A stretch of 64,000 nucleotides of DNA from contig NZ_JAVIFU010000001.1 of the NCBI RefSeq assembly GCF_031157315.1, forward strand, positions 1 to 64,000, in the 5' to 3' direction. A program made the position numbers and the translations under genes. Origin of the DNA: Paenibacillus sp. LHD-38 (GTDB taxonomy: Bacteria > Bacillota > Bacilli > Paenibacillales > Paenibacillaceae). The notes under the pieces are model-generated. The model saw nothing but the letters and a program-made list of their open reading frames with translations. It did not search any database and had not been told where the DNA came from. This document shows, piece after piece, positions 24,120-32,590 of this stretch. Position 1 is the first letter of the stretch, and each line of letters starts with the position of its first letter.

Positions 24120-25253
24120 ATGAGTATTATAATCGTAGATGATAATGCTACAAACCAGATTATTATTAAAGCTATTTTAAATAAGGAAGGCTATGAGGAT
24201 CTAAAGATCGCTTCTTCGGCGATGGAGCTTTACGACTTATTGGACATAGATAGTGAATGCACGGCTGAAACGAATGTAGATTTAATCTTGATGGATATGA
24301 TGATGCCTGAAATTGACGGGCTCGAGGCATGCAAACGGATTTTACAAGTTGAGCGCTTTAAGGATGTTCCGATTATATTTGTTACAGCGCTTGGCGATTC
24401 AAATAAAATGGCAGAAGCGCTTGATGCAGGCGCGAGTGATTACGTGATGAAGCCGATCAACAAGATGGAGCTGCTCGCACGTATTCGCTCATCCTTGCGA
24501 TTGAAGCAGGAGATTGATTGGCACAAAGAAAGAGACAAGCAAATGAAGGCGAAGCTTGAGCTGGCCAAAAAAGTCCAAAGGAATGTATTAAGTCAGCCTA
24601 TAAATGATGACAATATAGCAGTAAATGCGGTTTATCAGCCTTCTTCTGAGCTTGCAGGCGATTTTTATGCTTGGTACCGCATTGAGGAGAGCCGTTACGG
24701 TGTAATTTTACTCGATATGATGGGACATGGGATTTCGTCCTCTCTCGTATGTATGTACATATCCTCGGTTCTTAAAGATACCATCAAGCGAATTACAGAG
24801 CCGGACCTTGTAATGCAGGAACTTAATCGGTACATGAACCAGCTGTATAAGAAGGAAGAACTGCTTAATTACTATTTCACCGCTATTTACTTAGTGCTCG
24901 ATACCAAGAACCGTATCATTGAATACGTGAATGCCGGGCATCCTCCAGGCAAAGTTCTCGCGGGCGGCCAAGTAACTCTGCTCACAGAGGGCTGCTGCGC
25001 AATTGGATTGTTTGATCGCATTGAAATTCAGAAAGGCGTCATTCCTTATGACGAGCCTATGAAGATCTTTCTTTACACGGATGGATTAAGTGAATCTATT
25101 GGAGATGATGAAGCAAACCTTGATTCGCTTATTGAACATCTGGCTCGTGAGGAGCCTTCCGAGCACGCCTCAATCGTGAGCGGGTTTGTCTCAGAGTATA
25201 ATAACGAAATCCAGAAAGATGATATCTGTTTAGTGATGATCGAAACAAAATAA
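24120..25253 (+). CDS. rsbY: RsbY-type response-regulator PP2C phosphatase
   Basis: A 377-residue regulator that dephosphorylates the anti-anti-sigma factor RsbV and so releases sigma-B. Residues 1-125 are a receiver domain: acid pocket VDDN at 5-8, phosphoacceptor Asp in LILMDMMMPEIDG near 58, Thr in IIFVTAL, Lys in VMKPINK. Residues about 170-375 are a PPM/SpoIIE-type phosphatase, with metal motifs AGDFYAWY, LLDMMGHGISSSL, YVNAGHPPG and LYTDGLSES. This REC-PP2C design is that of B. cereus RsbY, which is phosphorylated by the hybrid kinase RsbK; RsbK and RsbM homologues are encoded 2-6 kb downstream. The start follows AAAGGAGCC. Confidence 0.9.
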   Translation: MSIIIVDDNATNQIIIKAILNKEGYEDLKIASSAMELYDLLDIDSECTAETNVDLILMDMMMPEIDGLEACKRILQVERFKDVPIIFVTALGDSNKMAEALDAGASDYVMKPINKMELLARIRSSLRLKQEIDWHKERDKQMKAKLELAKKVQRNVLSQPINDDNIAVNAVYQPSSELAGDFYAWYRIEESRYGVILLDMMGHGISSSLVCMYISSVLKDTIKRITEPDLVMQELNRYMNQLYKKEELLNYYFTAIYLVLDTKNRIIEYVNAGHPPGKVLAGGQVTLLTEGCCAIGLFDRIEIQKGVIPYDEPMKIFLYTDGLSESIGDDEANLDSLIEHLAREEPSEHASIVSGFVSEYNNEIQKDDICLVMIETK

Positions 25254-25271
25254 AATAAATGCAAGCAGCCT

Positions 25272-25297
25272 GTTTCAAACTCTCGGGTGCGGTTTAA
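25272..25297 (+). promoter_or_regulatory. Sigma-B-type promoter upstream of the secreted protein and rsbV-rsbW
   Basis: GTTTCA (25272-25277), 14-base spacer, GTTTAA (25292-25297), about 55 bases before ATG 25353. Confidence 0.65.
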
Positions 25298-25352
25298 ATG
25301 TACTTATAAAGTAAGTAAGATGATGGACTATCCCGCATAGGAGGGAGATCAT

Positions 25353-25967
25353 ATGAAGAATTTTATTTTAATCGGCTGTTTAATTGGCGGGATCTTTGCT
25401 TTTCCAGATGATCTTGGACATGTCGCTCCTACGTATTCGTTAGCGATGGATTCAAGCTCTGTGGAGTCAGAAGCTCCTGCTAAATCAGCGAACAAAATAG
25501 TGACCGCTTCTATGCCTCCCTCAACCGTAATCGAGGTTACCTATGCAAAAGCAGAAGCAAGTGCTTCCGAGGTGGAAAAACCAAGCTTCAAGCTTCAAAG
25601 TGTTAATGGCGTATCGCTCTATGATGATCCAACAATCGTAGTCAAGAAGCTGGGAGAGCCTATGAAAATCACGAAAGATCCATACTTGAAGGAATTGATG
25701 ACTTATCATTATCCGAATATGGATGTTGTCTTTAGTGATGACATGATTTATTCCGTTGAATTAGCTGAAGGAACAAAAACGCTGGACATTGATGGCGTTA
25801 AAATCGCAGCTACGATTGAATCGGTTAGAGAAGCACTTGGTGGGCCGGATTACATTACAGAGGATGGAATCGTATTCGAACGAGGTGATGCCTTGCTAAA
25901 GCTTTTTATTGATGCAGATACTGGCAAGTTGACGTCCATTCATTATTTCGATAGCTTCTCAATGTAG
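25353..25967 (+). CDS. Secreted or membrane-anchored protein of unknown function
   Basis: A 204-residue protein. A hydrophobic N-terminus (MKNFILIGCLIGGIFAF) looks like a signal peptide, followed by an Ala/Ser/Glu-rich linker to about residue 85. A globular C-terminal part follows with two similar modules (SLYDDPTIVVKKLGEPMKIT near 92-111 and AATIESVREALGGPDYITED near 150-169). Such paired 'motif then GxP' modules occur in DUF4309-like lipoproteins, but the match is not certain. A sigma-B-type promoter is upstream and rsbV downstream, so stress induction is likely. GGAGGGAG gives the start. Confidence 0.7.
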   Translation: MKNFILIGCLIGGIFAFPDDLGHVAPTYSLAMDSSSVESEAPAKSANKIVTASMPPSTVIEVTYAKAEASASEVEKPSFKLQSVNGVSLYDDPTIVVKKLGEPMKITKDPYLKELMTYHYPNMDVVFSDDMIYSVELAEGTKTLDIDGVKIAATIESVREALGGPDYITEDGIVFERGDALLKLFIDADTGKLTSIHYFDSFSM

Positions 25968-26047
25968 GAATTTATTTGTACTTCTTGTACAATGAGAAGA
26001 ATCTTGTTCCTATTTATTATTAAACAAACGCGAGCGGAGTGAATTGA

Positions 26048-26380
26048 ATGAAAGCTGAGCAATTTCAAGTGATACAGGAAGAGAAACAAGATCAATATAT
26101 TCTTCATGTAAGCGGAGAGCTGGATTTGTCTATGGTGCCGCAGCTGCGAGCTGCTTTAGAGCCGGTGATGAACCGTACGGATAAGGCCTTGGTTTTAAAT
26201 CTTAAACAATTAAAATATATCGATAGTACCGGAATTGGCATTATCGTTTCGGTGCTGAAGCTGCGTGATGAGCTAAAGGCTCCGTTTTTTGTACGTGAAA
26301 TCCCTGCGAGCGTCAAACGATTATTTGATCTTACGGGCATTTCCAGATATCTAATAGAAGGGACAGAGGCTCAAGCATGA
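26048..26380 (+). CDS. rsbV: Anti-sigma factor antagonist RsbV (STAS domain)
   Basis: A 110-residue STAS-domain protein that binds RsbW when unphosphorylated and so frees sigma-B. The phosphorylatable Ser lies in KYIDSTGIGIIVS at about residues 56-68, the family signature, and the fold elements (YILHVSGELDLSMVPQLRAA, then FLRDLTGI-like RLFDLTGISRYLI) are all present. AACGCGAGCGGAGTG precedes the ATG. It overlaps the following rsbW by four bases. RsbY would be its phosphatase. Confidence 0.9.
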   Translation: MKAEQFQVIQEEKQDQYILHVSGELDLSMVPQLRAALEPVMNRTDKALVLNLKQLKYIDSTGIGIIVSVLKLRDELKAPFFVREIPASVKRLFDLTGISRYLIEGTEAQA

Positions 26381-26817
26381 ATGCCATTCGTTTACAAATA
26401 CCGGCCCATGCAGACTATATCGATATGGTCAGAATCTGTCTTTTTGGAATCGCCTCAAAAATGAATTATGCCTTTGAAGAAATGGAGGATATGAAGGTAG
26501 CTGTTTCGGAGGCTTGCAATAATGCGGTTATCCATGGCGCCCAGGGTGCCACTGAGGATGTAATCGACATATACTTCGAGTCCAAGGATTCCGGTCTCAC
26601 GATAAAAGTGAAAAACAGCGGACCTTCATTTCTTCCTCCAGCCGCGCTGGAGAAGGCTGCACCGCTGCCTGAGGTTGATGTAAGCGGGCTTAAGGTTGGC
26701 GGGCTGGGCATTTATTTGATGCAGGCGCTGATGGATGAGGTAGAGGTTAATGCATCTGAGAACGGCACAGAAGTCGTACTGACGAAATATTTGGATACTA
26801 AAGCAGCGCATCGGTAG
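26377..26817 (+). CDS. rsbW: Anti-sigma factor/serine kinase RsbW (first copy)
   Basis: A 146-residue GHKL ATPase that binds its sigma factor or phosphorylates RsbV. The N box is AVSEACNNAVIHG (about 44-56) and the G-box region is KVGGLGIYLMQALMDEVEV (about 107-125). It is coupled to rsbV (ATGA) but not followed by a sigma gene; instead a strong convergent terminator follows. A close paralogue (31148-31588) lies directly before sigB. Sequence features alone do not show which of the two holds sigma-B, or whether this copy serves another sigma factor. Confidence 0.88.
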   Translation: MNAIRLQIPAHADYIDMVRICLFGIASKMNYAFEEMEDMKVAVSEACNNAVIHGAQGATEDVIDIYFESKDSGLTIKVKNSGPSFLPPAALEKAAPLPEVDVSGLKVGGLGIYLMQALMDEVEVNASENGTEVVLTKYLDTKAAHR

Positions 26818-26833
26818 GGCCTTCAGATTATTC

Positions 26834-26887
26834 CGATCATAAGAAAAGGGAAATGACATTATTGTCATTTCCCTTTTCTTATGATCG
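26834..26887. terminator. Bidirectional terminator between rsbW and rsbM
   Basis: A nearly perfect 25-base stem (CGATCATAAGAAAAGGGAAA with its complement) around a four-base loop, serving the two convergent units. Confidence 0.92.
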
Positions 26888-26890
26888 AAT

Positions 26891-27763
26891 CTAGCCATTC
26901 GAGCTGAATTTCCTAAAAATACGCTCGGTCGGGTTAAAGTCCTCATATTGTGCTTTATGGACGGAAATCATCGATTCCATGTTTCCTAACGCCAAGAAGC
27001 CTTGACTCGCCAGGCTTTCATAAAACAAATCATGCACGCGGCGTTGGAGTTCCGTATCGAAATAGATCATAACGTTTCGGCATAAAATCACGTGAAACTC
27101 ATTAAATGAACGATCCGTTGCCAAATTATGCTGCGCAAACATCATATTTTCTTTCATGTAAGGATGGAACATGGCAAATTCATAATCGGCTGAGTAGTAG
27201 GAGGAGAATTCCTTAGTGCCGCCAGCCTGCAGGTAGTTTTTCGTAAATGTCTGCATGCGCTTGATCGAGAATTTTCCTAACTTGGCGCTCTGGATTACTT
27301 GCTCGTTCATATCAGTAGCGTAAATTTTTGTTTTATCGAGCAAGCCTTCCTCCTGCAGCAGTATGGCCATCGAGTAAACTTCTTCTCCTGTCGCGCAGCC
27401 CGCATGCCATATTCGAATTTCGGGAAGGTCACGGAGCATAGGGATAACCTCATTGCGGAAGGAGGCAAAGAAGCTTGGGTCACGGAACATTTCCGTTACT
27501 TTAATTGAAAAATCATTTTGCAGCTTTTCCATAAACCCAGGTTCATGAAGCACCTTCTCCAGCAGCGAGGTTATCGTAGGCAGGCCTTCGAGATTCATCC
27601 GATGCTGAATGCGTCTGCGCAGCGAGGAACGCAGATAGTTCCTGAAATCGAAGCCATAGACGTTATAGATGCCATCCAAAAGCAGATTAATTTCTATGGC
27701 TTCCAGCTCATCAAATGATATTTCATCGAGAATAGGATCATCCTCATTCCACTGACTGCTCAA
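26891..27763 (-). CDS. rsbM: CheR-type methyltransferase RsbM
   Basis: A 290-residue S-adenosylmethionine-dependent glutamate methyltransferase. It has the CheR N-terminal helical domain (about 20-85; GIYNVYGFDFRNYLRSSLRR) and catalytic domain (about 100-285) with SAM motif IWHAGCATGEEVYSMA, TDMNEQVIQSA and LCRNVMIYFD. TTG 27763 overlaps the rsbK stop (TTGA) and follows AGGTGGGG; a start upstream would lie inside rsbK. In B. cereus RsbM methylates the hybrid kinase RsbK and restrains sigma-B. The coupling to an RsbK-like gene here supports that role rather than chemotaxis; no chemotaxis operon is adjacent. Confidence 0.9.
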   Translation of the reverse strand: MSSQWNEDDPILDEISFDELEAIEINLLLDGIYNVYGFDFRNYLRSSLRRRIQHRMNLEGLPTITSLLEKVLHEPGFMEKLQNDFSIKVTEMFRDPSFFASFRNEVIPMLRDLPEIRIWHAGCATGEEVYSMAILLQEEGLLDKTKIYATDMNEQVIQSAKLGKFSIKRMQTFTKNYLQAGGTKEFSSYYSADYEFAMFHPYMKENMMFAQHNLATDRSFNEFHVILCRNVMIYFDTELQRRVHDLFYESLASQGFLALGNMESMISVHKAQYEDFNPTERIFRKFSSNG

Positions 27764-30519
27764 TTCCCCACCTGCTTTGTCAGCCATACCCGCATAAGCG
27801 AGAACAACTGCTCCATATTTAGCGGTTTGCTGATATAATCCGATGCGCCGGCCTCCAAGCATTTCTCGCGATCGCTCTTCATTGCTTTGGCTGTAAGCGC
27901 AATAATCGGTGTATTTTTGATATCTGAGTCTTGGCGCATCGCTTTCATGGTTTCATAACCATCCATAATGGGCATCATAATGTCCATGAGTACAAGGTCG
28001 AAGTCTCTTTGTTTCTCAATGATTTCAAGAGATTGCTTGCCGTTATTAGCGACTGTAACATCTATGCCTTTGTTCTCGAGCGCTTTGACAACCGCAAATA
28101 CATTGCGTGAATCATCCTCTACAAGCAGTACTTTCTTGCCTTTAAAGAGGGAACCTTCAAAATCCGTTGGTTCGGTTACTTTATAATCGATAACGTCGGG
28201 TGCAGAGACCGTTGTCCGTTCTTCCGTTAATGGCTCTGCGCCTGCGGCGACTTCCTGATTAAGAATCACGAGCTGTTCCTTCTCCATATTAGGGAGACTC
28301 GGTACCAAAAGGGTAAACGTGCTTCCTTTCTCAGGGATGCTCTCAAGGATTATGCGTCCATTCAGCAGCTTGGTAAACTCATTACATATGGACAAGCCTA
28401 AGCCTGTACCGCCGTATTGTCGATTCGTTTCGCCGTCTACCTGTTGGAAGGCTTCGAAAATAAGCTGTTGTTTATTTAATGGTATGCCTATGCCGGTATC
28501 GGTTACTGAAATAGCGAACACGTTGTTATCTAAGTGAGCAGGAATATATTTTTGAATGATTTGCTTTTCAGCTTTTTGAATCGTTAGGGTAACCGATCCT
28601 TTTTCCGTAAATTTAAAGGCATTGGATAAAAGATTTTTCAAAATTTGCTGCAGACGCTGACCGTCTGTGTACAGCAATGGCGGCACGTCATCCTTCAGAT
28701 CGATATGGAAGGCGATGTTCTTGTTCTCAGCCACAGGGTTAAAGAGCAGCTGCATATGCTGAGGTATTTCACTGACATTCACTTCATCCTTCGTTAAAAT
28801 AACCTTACCCGCCTCAACCTTGGATAAATCAAGAATATCATCAATGAGTGTTAATAAGTCATTTCCGGAAGTATGGATGACCGAAGCATACCCTTCTTCT
28901 TCAGAAGTCAGCGTTTTATTTTCATTTTCGGCGAGCATTTGCGAAAGTATTAAGATACTGTTTAACGGCGTCCGAAGCTCATGCGACATATTGGCCAAGA
29001 AATTGGATTTGTATTGCGAGCTTCTTCTTAGCTGCTTGGAGTAATTCTCTAGCTCTTCCTTCGCTTTTTCGAGTTCCTTGGTTTTCTGTTCGGCAAATAG
29101 ATTTTGCTCCTCTAGATGCTCGGTAGTCATGCGCATTTCCTCTTGCTGCATTTGCAGCTCCTCGGACTGGGTTTGCAGCTCTTCCGTTTGTGTCTGAAGC
29201 TCTTCCGTTAACACTTGGGATTCGCTAAGCAATCTTTCCACTTCCATGCGCCCATCGACATTATTAATGGCGACGCCAAAATGGCTTTCAATTTGTTCCA
29301 GCAGCTTTAAATGCTGGGTAGTGAAGGATTCAACGGAAGCAAATTCAACGACAGCCGCCACCTTGCCTTCAAATTCAAAAGGAACGATGAGGATGCTCTT
29401 TGGTTCTATCTTTCCAAGGCCGGAGGTCAGGCGTACCGGATGATCCGGAGCGGTGTTCAATAAAAAAGTGCGTTTCTCGAGCGCCGCTTGGCCGATTAAC
29501 CCTTCTCCGATACGGAAGCTATCATGGCCAGTCTCGTCCCCGTGAGCAGCATAGGTGGCTGTTTTGACAAGCCTTTGCTGCTCTCCGTAGCCTTTGCGAA
29601 CATAAAATACGCCATAGGCCGCCCCCAGAATGGGTGCCAGCTTGGTGAGAAAGGAATCCGCTAAAGTTTTGATATCATTGACGCCTTGATTCATCGTCGC
29701 AATTTCAGCAACCTTTTCTTGTATCCAATATTGGTCATTTAGATTATCAAGCAGGTTGTTTGTCGCATCAGCAAGATCCTTGATCTCATCCCGGGTATTT
29801 ACTTTAATCCGAGTCGATAAATCCCCGCCGGAGGCTGCGATACCGGAAATGGTTTTCACGACGTCTTTGATTGTTTTGACAATTGTGCCAGAAACATAGG
29901 AGACGATGATGAAAGCGATAATAGAAATGATGATCAGCATAAGATACAAGCTGATTACGAGCATATCGTTGCGGTTTTTTAATTGCAAAATATGATTTTT
30001 AGTTGTCGTTATTTCTTTTTGACGCATCGTTTCTAATTGTACTCGTAGGGCGTCAATATCCTGTTTCCCTTTATCCTCATTAAAAAAATCAATAATGCCT
30101 TGAGTATTATTTGCCTTTCGCATCGCAATGGTAGGTTCGCCAGCTGTTTTAATCCAATTTTGAATGGTCAGCTTAATTTCCTCGAGGTTTTTACGAGAAG
30201 AGGGATCATCCGCAAGATATTGAAAAAGCGTATTATAATTGGCTTCCCATTCCGCTTTCCCGCGGTTATACGGCTCTAAATAGATCTCGTTGCCGGTGAT
30301 GACAAAGCCGCGCTGGCTTGACTCCATGCTGACAGCATTGTATCTGATGGTAGAAATAAGATTGTGGACTTCAATGTCGCGGGTGGTCATCGTTTCGATT
30401 TCGGTCTGTAAAGAGGAAATTCTATTGCTCACGACAAGGATAGCAGCGCCCAGACAGCATATTATCAGAAAATAGCCGATTAATATTTTCCAGCGGATAT
30501 TTATTCGTAGATTATGCAA
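27760..30519 (-). CDS. rsbK: Hybrid sensor histidine kinase RsbK
   Basis: A 919-residue membrane kinase. Order: TM at about 13-31; CHASE3 sensor about 35-180 (SMESSQRGFVITGNEIYLEP); TM about 186-210; HAMP about 210-262; GAF about 280-420; Glu/Gln-rich coiled coil about 430-490; HisKA with H513 in NMSHELRTPLNS; HATPase about 560-755 (DTGIGIP, GGTGLGLSI); receiver domain about 797-912 with Asp in LVLMDIMMPIMDG. This is the architecture of B. cereus RsbK, which phosphorylates RsbY. The repetitive TEELQTQTEELQTQSEELQ segment between GAF and kinase corresponds to the region RsbM methylates in B. cereus. It is transcribed with rsbM from a sigma-A-like promoter. Confidence 0.92.
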   Translation of the reverse strand: MHNLRINIRWKILIGYFLIICCLGAAILVVSNRISSLQTEIETMTTRDIEVHNLISTIRYNAVSMESSQRGFVITGNEIYLEPYNRGKAEWEANYNTLFQYLADDPSSRKNLEEIKLTIQNWIKTAGEPTIAMRKANNTQGIIDFFNEDKGKQDIDALRVQLETMRQKEITTTKNHILQLKNRNDMLVISLYLMLIIISIIAFIIVSYVSGTIVKTIKDVVKTISGIAASGGDLSTRIKVNTRDEIKDLADATNNLLDNLNDQYWIQEKVAEIATMNQGVNDIKTLADSFLTKLAPILGAAYGVFYVRKGYGEQQRLVKTATYAAHGDETGHDSFRIGEGLIGQAALEKRTFLLNTAPDHPVRLTSGLGKIEPKSILIVPFEFEGKVAAVVEFASVESFTTQHLKLLEQIESHFGVAINNVDGRMEVERLLSESQVLTEELQTQTEELQTQSEELQMQQEEMRMTTEHLEEQNLFAEQKTKELEKAKEELENYSKQLRRSSQYKSNFLANMSHELRTPLNSILILSQMLAENENKTLTSEEEGYASVIHTSGNDLLTLIDDILDLSKVEAGKVILTKDEVNVSEIPQHMQLLFNPVAENKNIAFHIDLKDDVPPLLYTDGQRLQQILKNLLSNAFKFTEKGSVTLTIQKAEKQIIQKYIPAHLDNNVFAISVTDTGIGIPLNKQQLIFEAFQQVDGETNRQYGGTGLGLSICNEFTKLLNGRIILESIPEKGSTFTLLVPSLPNMEKEQLVILNQEVAAGAEPLTEERTTVSAPDVIDYKVTEPTDFEGSLFKGKKVLLVEDDSRNVFAVVKALENKGIDVTVANNGKQSLEIIEKQRDFDLVLMDIMMPIMDGYETMKAMRQDSDIKNTPIIALTAKAMKSDREKCLEAGASDYISKPLNMEQLFSLMRVWLTKQVGN

Positions 30520-30566
30520 TTTGATAGGCTCCTTTTATATAAAAGATCATTATTATCGTTCCCTCT

Positions 30567-30594
30567 ATTATAACATGAATGATCCAAAGGACAA
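30567..30594 (-). promoter_or_regulatory. Sigma-A-type promoter of rsbK-rsbM
   Basis: On the minus strand, TTGTCC (30594-30589), 16-base spacer, TATAAT (30572-30567). The input kinase is thus likely expressed constitutively, unlike the sigma-B-type units around it. Confidence 0.7.
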
Positions 30595-30628
30595 TTTTCT
30601 TCCAACTATTGAATGATGCTCCTAGCCT

Positions 30629-30654
30629 GTTTCAAATAGACGGGCAGCGGGTAA
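30629..30654 (+). promoter_or_regulatory. Sigma-B-type promoter of the DUF948-rsbW-sigB unit
   Basis: GTTTCA (30629-30634), 14-base spacer, GGGTAA (30649-30654), upstream of the start at 30681. If active, sigma-B would amplify its own operon. Confidence 0.75.
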
Positions 30655-30680
30655 CTTATGAAAAAAAGGAAGTGATGAGA

Positions 30681-31109
30681 ATGGATTTGTTAATGCAAAT
30701 CAGTATTGCTGTAATAGCAATTGCGTTCCTAGTTCTATTGTATTCTCTTATTCAAACGTTGAAGGTACTGCGAGGCGCGCTGGATGAGATGCGTCAAACC
30801 GTGGGCTCACTCCGAACGGAGGTTACGCAAATTAGCGTCGAGGTGAAAGAGGCCATTCATAATACGAATGCGATGACGCTGGATGTTCGAACGAAGCTAA
30901 GCTCCCTGGATGTTTTATTCGCATCGGTTAATGATCTAGGGCATGCGTTGCATTCGTTTACCGGTGCTGCTAAGGAATCGGCGGCAAGCGTGGTAGCCTC
31001 AATCAAAGGGCATAACAATAAGCCCGTGGGGGAACCTGGATTAATCAGTACGGTGTATGATGGCGTTATTTCCACTATTAGGGTTTGGAACAAAGTCAAG
31101 AAAATATAA
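30681..31109 (+). CDS. DUF948-like membrane protein
   Basis: A 142-residue protein. A single N-terminal membrane helix (about 5-24; ISIAVIAIAFLVLLYSLIQT) is followed by a long amphipathic helix with heptad pattern (VLRGALDEMRQTVGSLRTEV to about residue 80) and a short tail ending WNKVKKI. This is the DUF948/YtxG-like layout. B. subtilis YtxG is a general stress protein encoded beside YtxH, and a YtxH homologue lies at 32591 here. The start at 30681 has GGAAG eight bases upstream; ATG 30675 is an alternative. It leads the rsbW-sigB unit with 38 bases to the next start. Confidence 0.8.
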   Translation: MDLLMQISIAVIAIAFLVLLYSLIQTLKVLRGALDEMRQTVGSLRTEVTQISVEVKEAIHNTNAMTLDVRTKLSSLDVLFASVNDLGHALHSFTGAAKESAASVVASIKGHNNKPVGEPGLISTVYDGVISTIRVWNKVKKI

Positions 31110-31147
31110 GCTATAATAGGAACATACAGGAGAGGACAGAAGAAACT

Positions 31148-31588
31148 ATGAACTCATTCATTCATTTGACGATTCCTGCCCGGGCGGAATTTATTGATAT
31201 TGTTAGGCTTACATTGTTCGGCATTGCGAACAAAGCAGGTTTTTCCTATGAAGAAATCGAAGATATGAAGGTAGCGGTAACAGAGGCTTGCACTAACGTA
31301 GTGCTTCATGCGTACAGTAATTCGCGGCACGGGGATATTGAAATAAGCTTTGAGCTTGAAGAGAACGGGATTACGATTCGGATCAAGGATGAGGGCAGCA
31401 GCTTTAAATATGAGCCGGCTGAGAGCAAGTCCGTCACTCTTCACGATAAGGAACTAAGCGAAGTGACTTCGGGCGGACTTGGGCTATTTATGATGCATGC
31501 GCTAATGGATAAAGTTGAGGTATTCTCCGGGAGAGGTACCGAGGTGATTCTCACCAAGCTTATTGGTAGGAAAGAGGAGATGGCATGA
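31148..31588 (+). CDS. rsbW: Anti-sigma factor/serine kinase RsbW (second copy), next to sigB
   Basis: A 146-residue GHKL ATPase, clearly paralogous to the protein at 26377 (same length; both contain DMKVAV(S/T)EAC(N/T)N). The N box is AVTEACTNVVLHAY and the glycine-rich region is VTSGGLGLFMMHALMDKVEV. It overlaps sigB by four bases (ATGA), the classic arrangement for the direct sigma-B partner. GGAGAGG lies upstream of ATG 31148. No rsbV accompanies this copy; the only RsbV is in the other operon. Confidence 0.9.
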   Translation: MNSFIHLTIPARAEFIDIVRLTLFGIANKAGFSYEEIEDMKVAVTEACTNVVLHAYSNSRHGDIEISFELEENGITIRIKDEGSSFKYEPAESKSVTLHDKELSEVTSGGLGLFMMHALMDKVEVFSGRGTEVILTKLIGRKEEMA

Positions 31589-32367
31589 ACGCGAATTCAT
31601 CCTTCCTGGATCCAAAAGAAACCATTGAAAAAATGAAAGTGTATCAGGATACGAATTGCAATGATGTGGCTACGGAATTGCTGCAGCATTATGAACCAAT
31701 CGTAAAGATGGCAGCCGCTAAAATGTCCCGAAGCCGTCCTGATCTCTATGAAGATTTGTATCAGGTGGGCCAACTGTCCATGCTTCGCTTGTTTAAGCAA
31801 TTTGACAGCTCGCGGGAAATTCCGTTTGAGGGTTATGCGATGAAAAGCATCATCGGCCATCTGAAAAACTATTTACGCGATAAGTCATGGTATATCCAGG
31901 TGCCAAGACGAATCAAGGAAAAGGGCCTGCTCATTCAGCAGGCTATCGATCACTTAACGGTAGAGCTTGGGCATTCGCCCAAGATGGAAGAGATTGCAGG
32001 CCATCTTGGCCTATCGGTGGAGGAAACGATCGAGGTGCTTTCTTGCAGGGAATCCTATCATTATGTTTCGCTGGACACGCCTTTATCCAGCGAAGGGGAA
32101 AGCGCCGCTACAATAGGCGATCTCATTGGATCAGACAAAGACGATTATCAGCATGTCGATAATCGTCTCGATCTGGAAGAAGCGCTCGATCAATTGAAAA
32201 CAGAAGAAAAGACCGTGCTGCTGCTCGCGTATCACAATGGTAAGTCGCAGCGTGATATTGCCGATGAGCTTGGCGTATCGCAAATGAGCGTATCCCGCAT
32301 TCAGAAGCGTGCGATCGATAAGCTGAAGCTGCTGTTAGCGGATCAGCATCCGGAGTTCGGTACTTAA
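31585..32367 (+). CDS. sigB: RNA polymerase sigma factor SigB
   Basis: A 260-residue group 3 sigma factor of the B/F/G subfamily that directs polymerase to general stress genes. Region 2 includes LYEDLYQVGQLSMLRLFKQF (about 53-72) and PFEGYAMKSIIGHLKNYLRD; region 3 is VPRRIKEKGLLIQQAIDHLT; region 4 has the HTH QRDIADELGVSQMSVSRIQ near 228-246. The length and VPRR motif fit SigB rather than sporulation sigma factors, and context (RsbV, RsbW, RsbY, RsbK, RsbM) supports it. It is translationally coupled to rsbW and followed by a bidirectional terminator. Confidence 0.92.
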   Translation: MNANSSFLDPKETIEKMKVYQDTNCNDVATELLQHYEPIVKMAAAKMSRSRPDLYEDLYQVGQLSMLRLFKQFDSSREIPFEGYAMKSIIGHLKNYLRDKSWYIQVPRRIKEKGLLIQQAIDHLTVELGHSPKMEEIAGHLGLSVEETIEVLSCRESYHYVSLDTPLSSEGESAATIGDLIGSDKDDYQHVDNRLDLEEALDQLKTEEKTVLLLAYHNGKSQRDIADELGVSQMSVSRIQKRAIDKLKLLLADQHPEFGT

Positions 32368-32390
32368 TATCATTTTATTAATAATAAAAA

Positions 32391-32430
32391 CCACCCTTTC
32401 CATCTCAACGATGGAAAGGGTGGTATTTTG
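32391..32430. terminator. Bidirectional terminator after sigB
   Basis: CCACCCTTTCCATC pairs with GATGGAAAGGGTGG; A-rich on the left, T-rich on the right. It serves sigB and the convergent small gene at 32446. Confidence 0.9.
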
Positions 32431-32445
32431 TTTGTGCTTCAGCCG

Positions 32446-32586
32446 TTATTGAGCGGGATCGGGAACCATTCCGTTTTCGATAACCTCTGCATTCGTTTCC
32501 ATTTTCTCCATGTCCTCACCGAGTTTAATCATTTCTTCCTCGGTAGGGGCCATTGAGTTTGTAGTCGTCTCGAGATCGACTTTCAT
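32446..32586 (-). CDS. Small acidic protein, 46 residues
   Basis: A short frame beginning MKVDLETTTNSMAPTEEEMI, rich in Glu and Met, without signal or membrane segment. GGGAGGTAATGCA precedes the ATG. It starts four bases after the ytxH-like gene ends and is surely in that unit. Family not recognised; stress induction is likely from the shared sigma-B-type promoter at 33015. Confidence 0.7.
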   Translation of the reverse strand: MKVDLETTTNSMAPTEEEMIKLGEDMEKMETNAEVIENGMVPDPAQ

Positions 32587-32590
32587 TGCA

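Noticed and set aside
26891-27763. Chemotaxis CheR
   Set aside because: It is coupled to a CHASE3-GAF hybrid kinase and lies in the sigma-B island; RsbM is the better match.
30857-31099. Minus-strand frame (80 residues) within the DUF948-like gene
   Set aside because: The sense frame has a membrane helix, coiled coil and ribosome site; the antisense has none.
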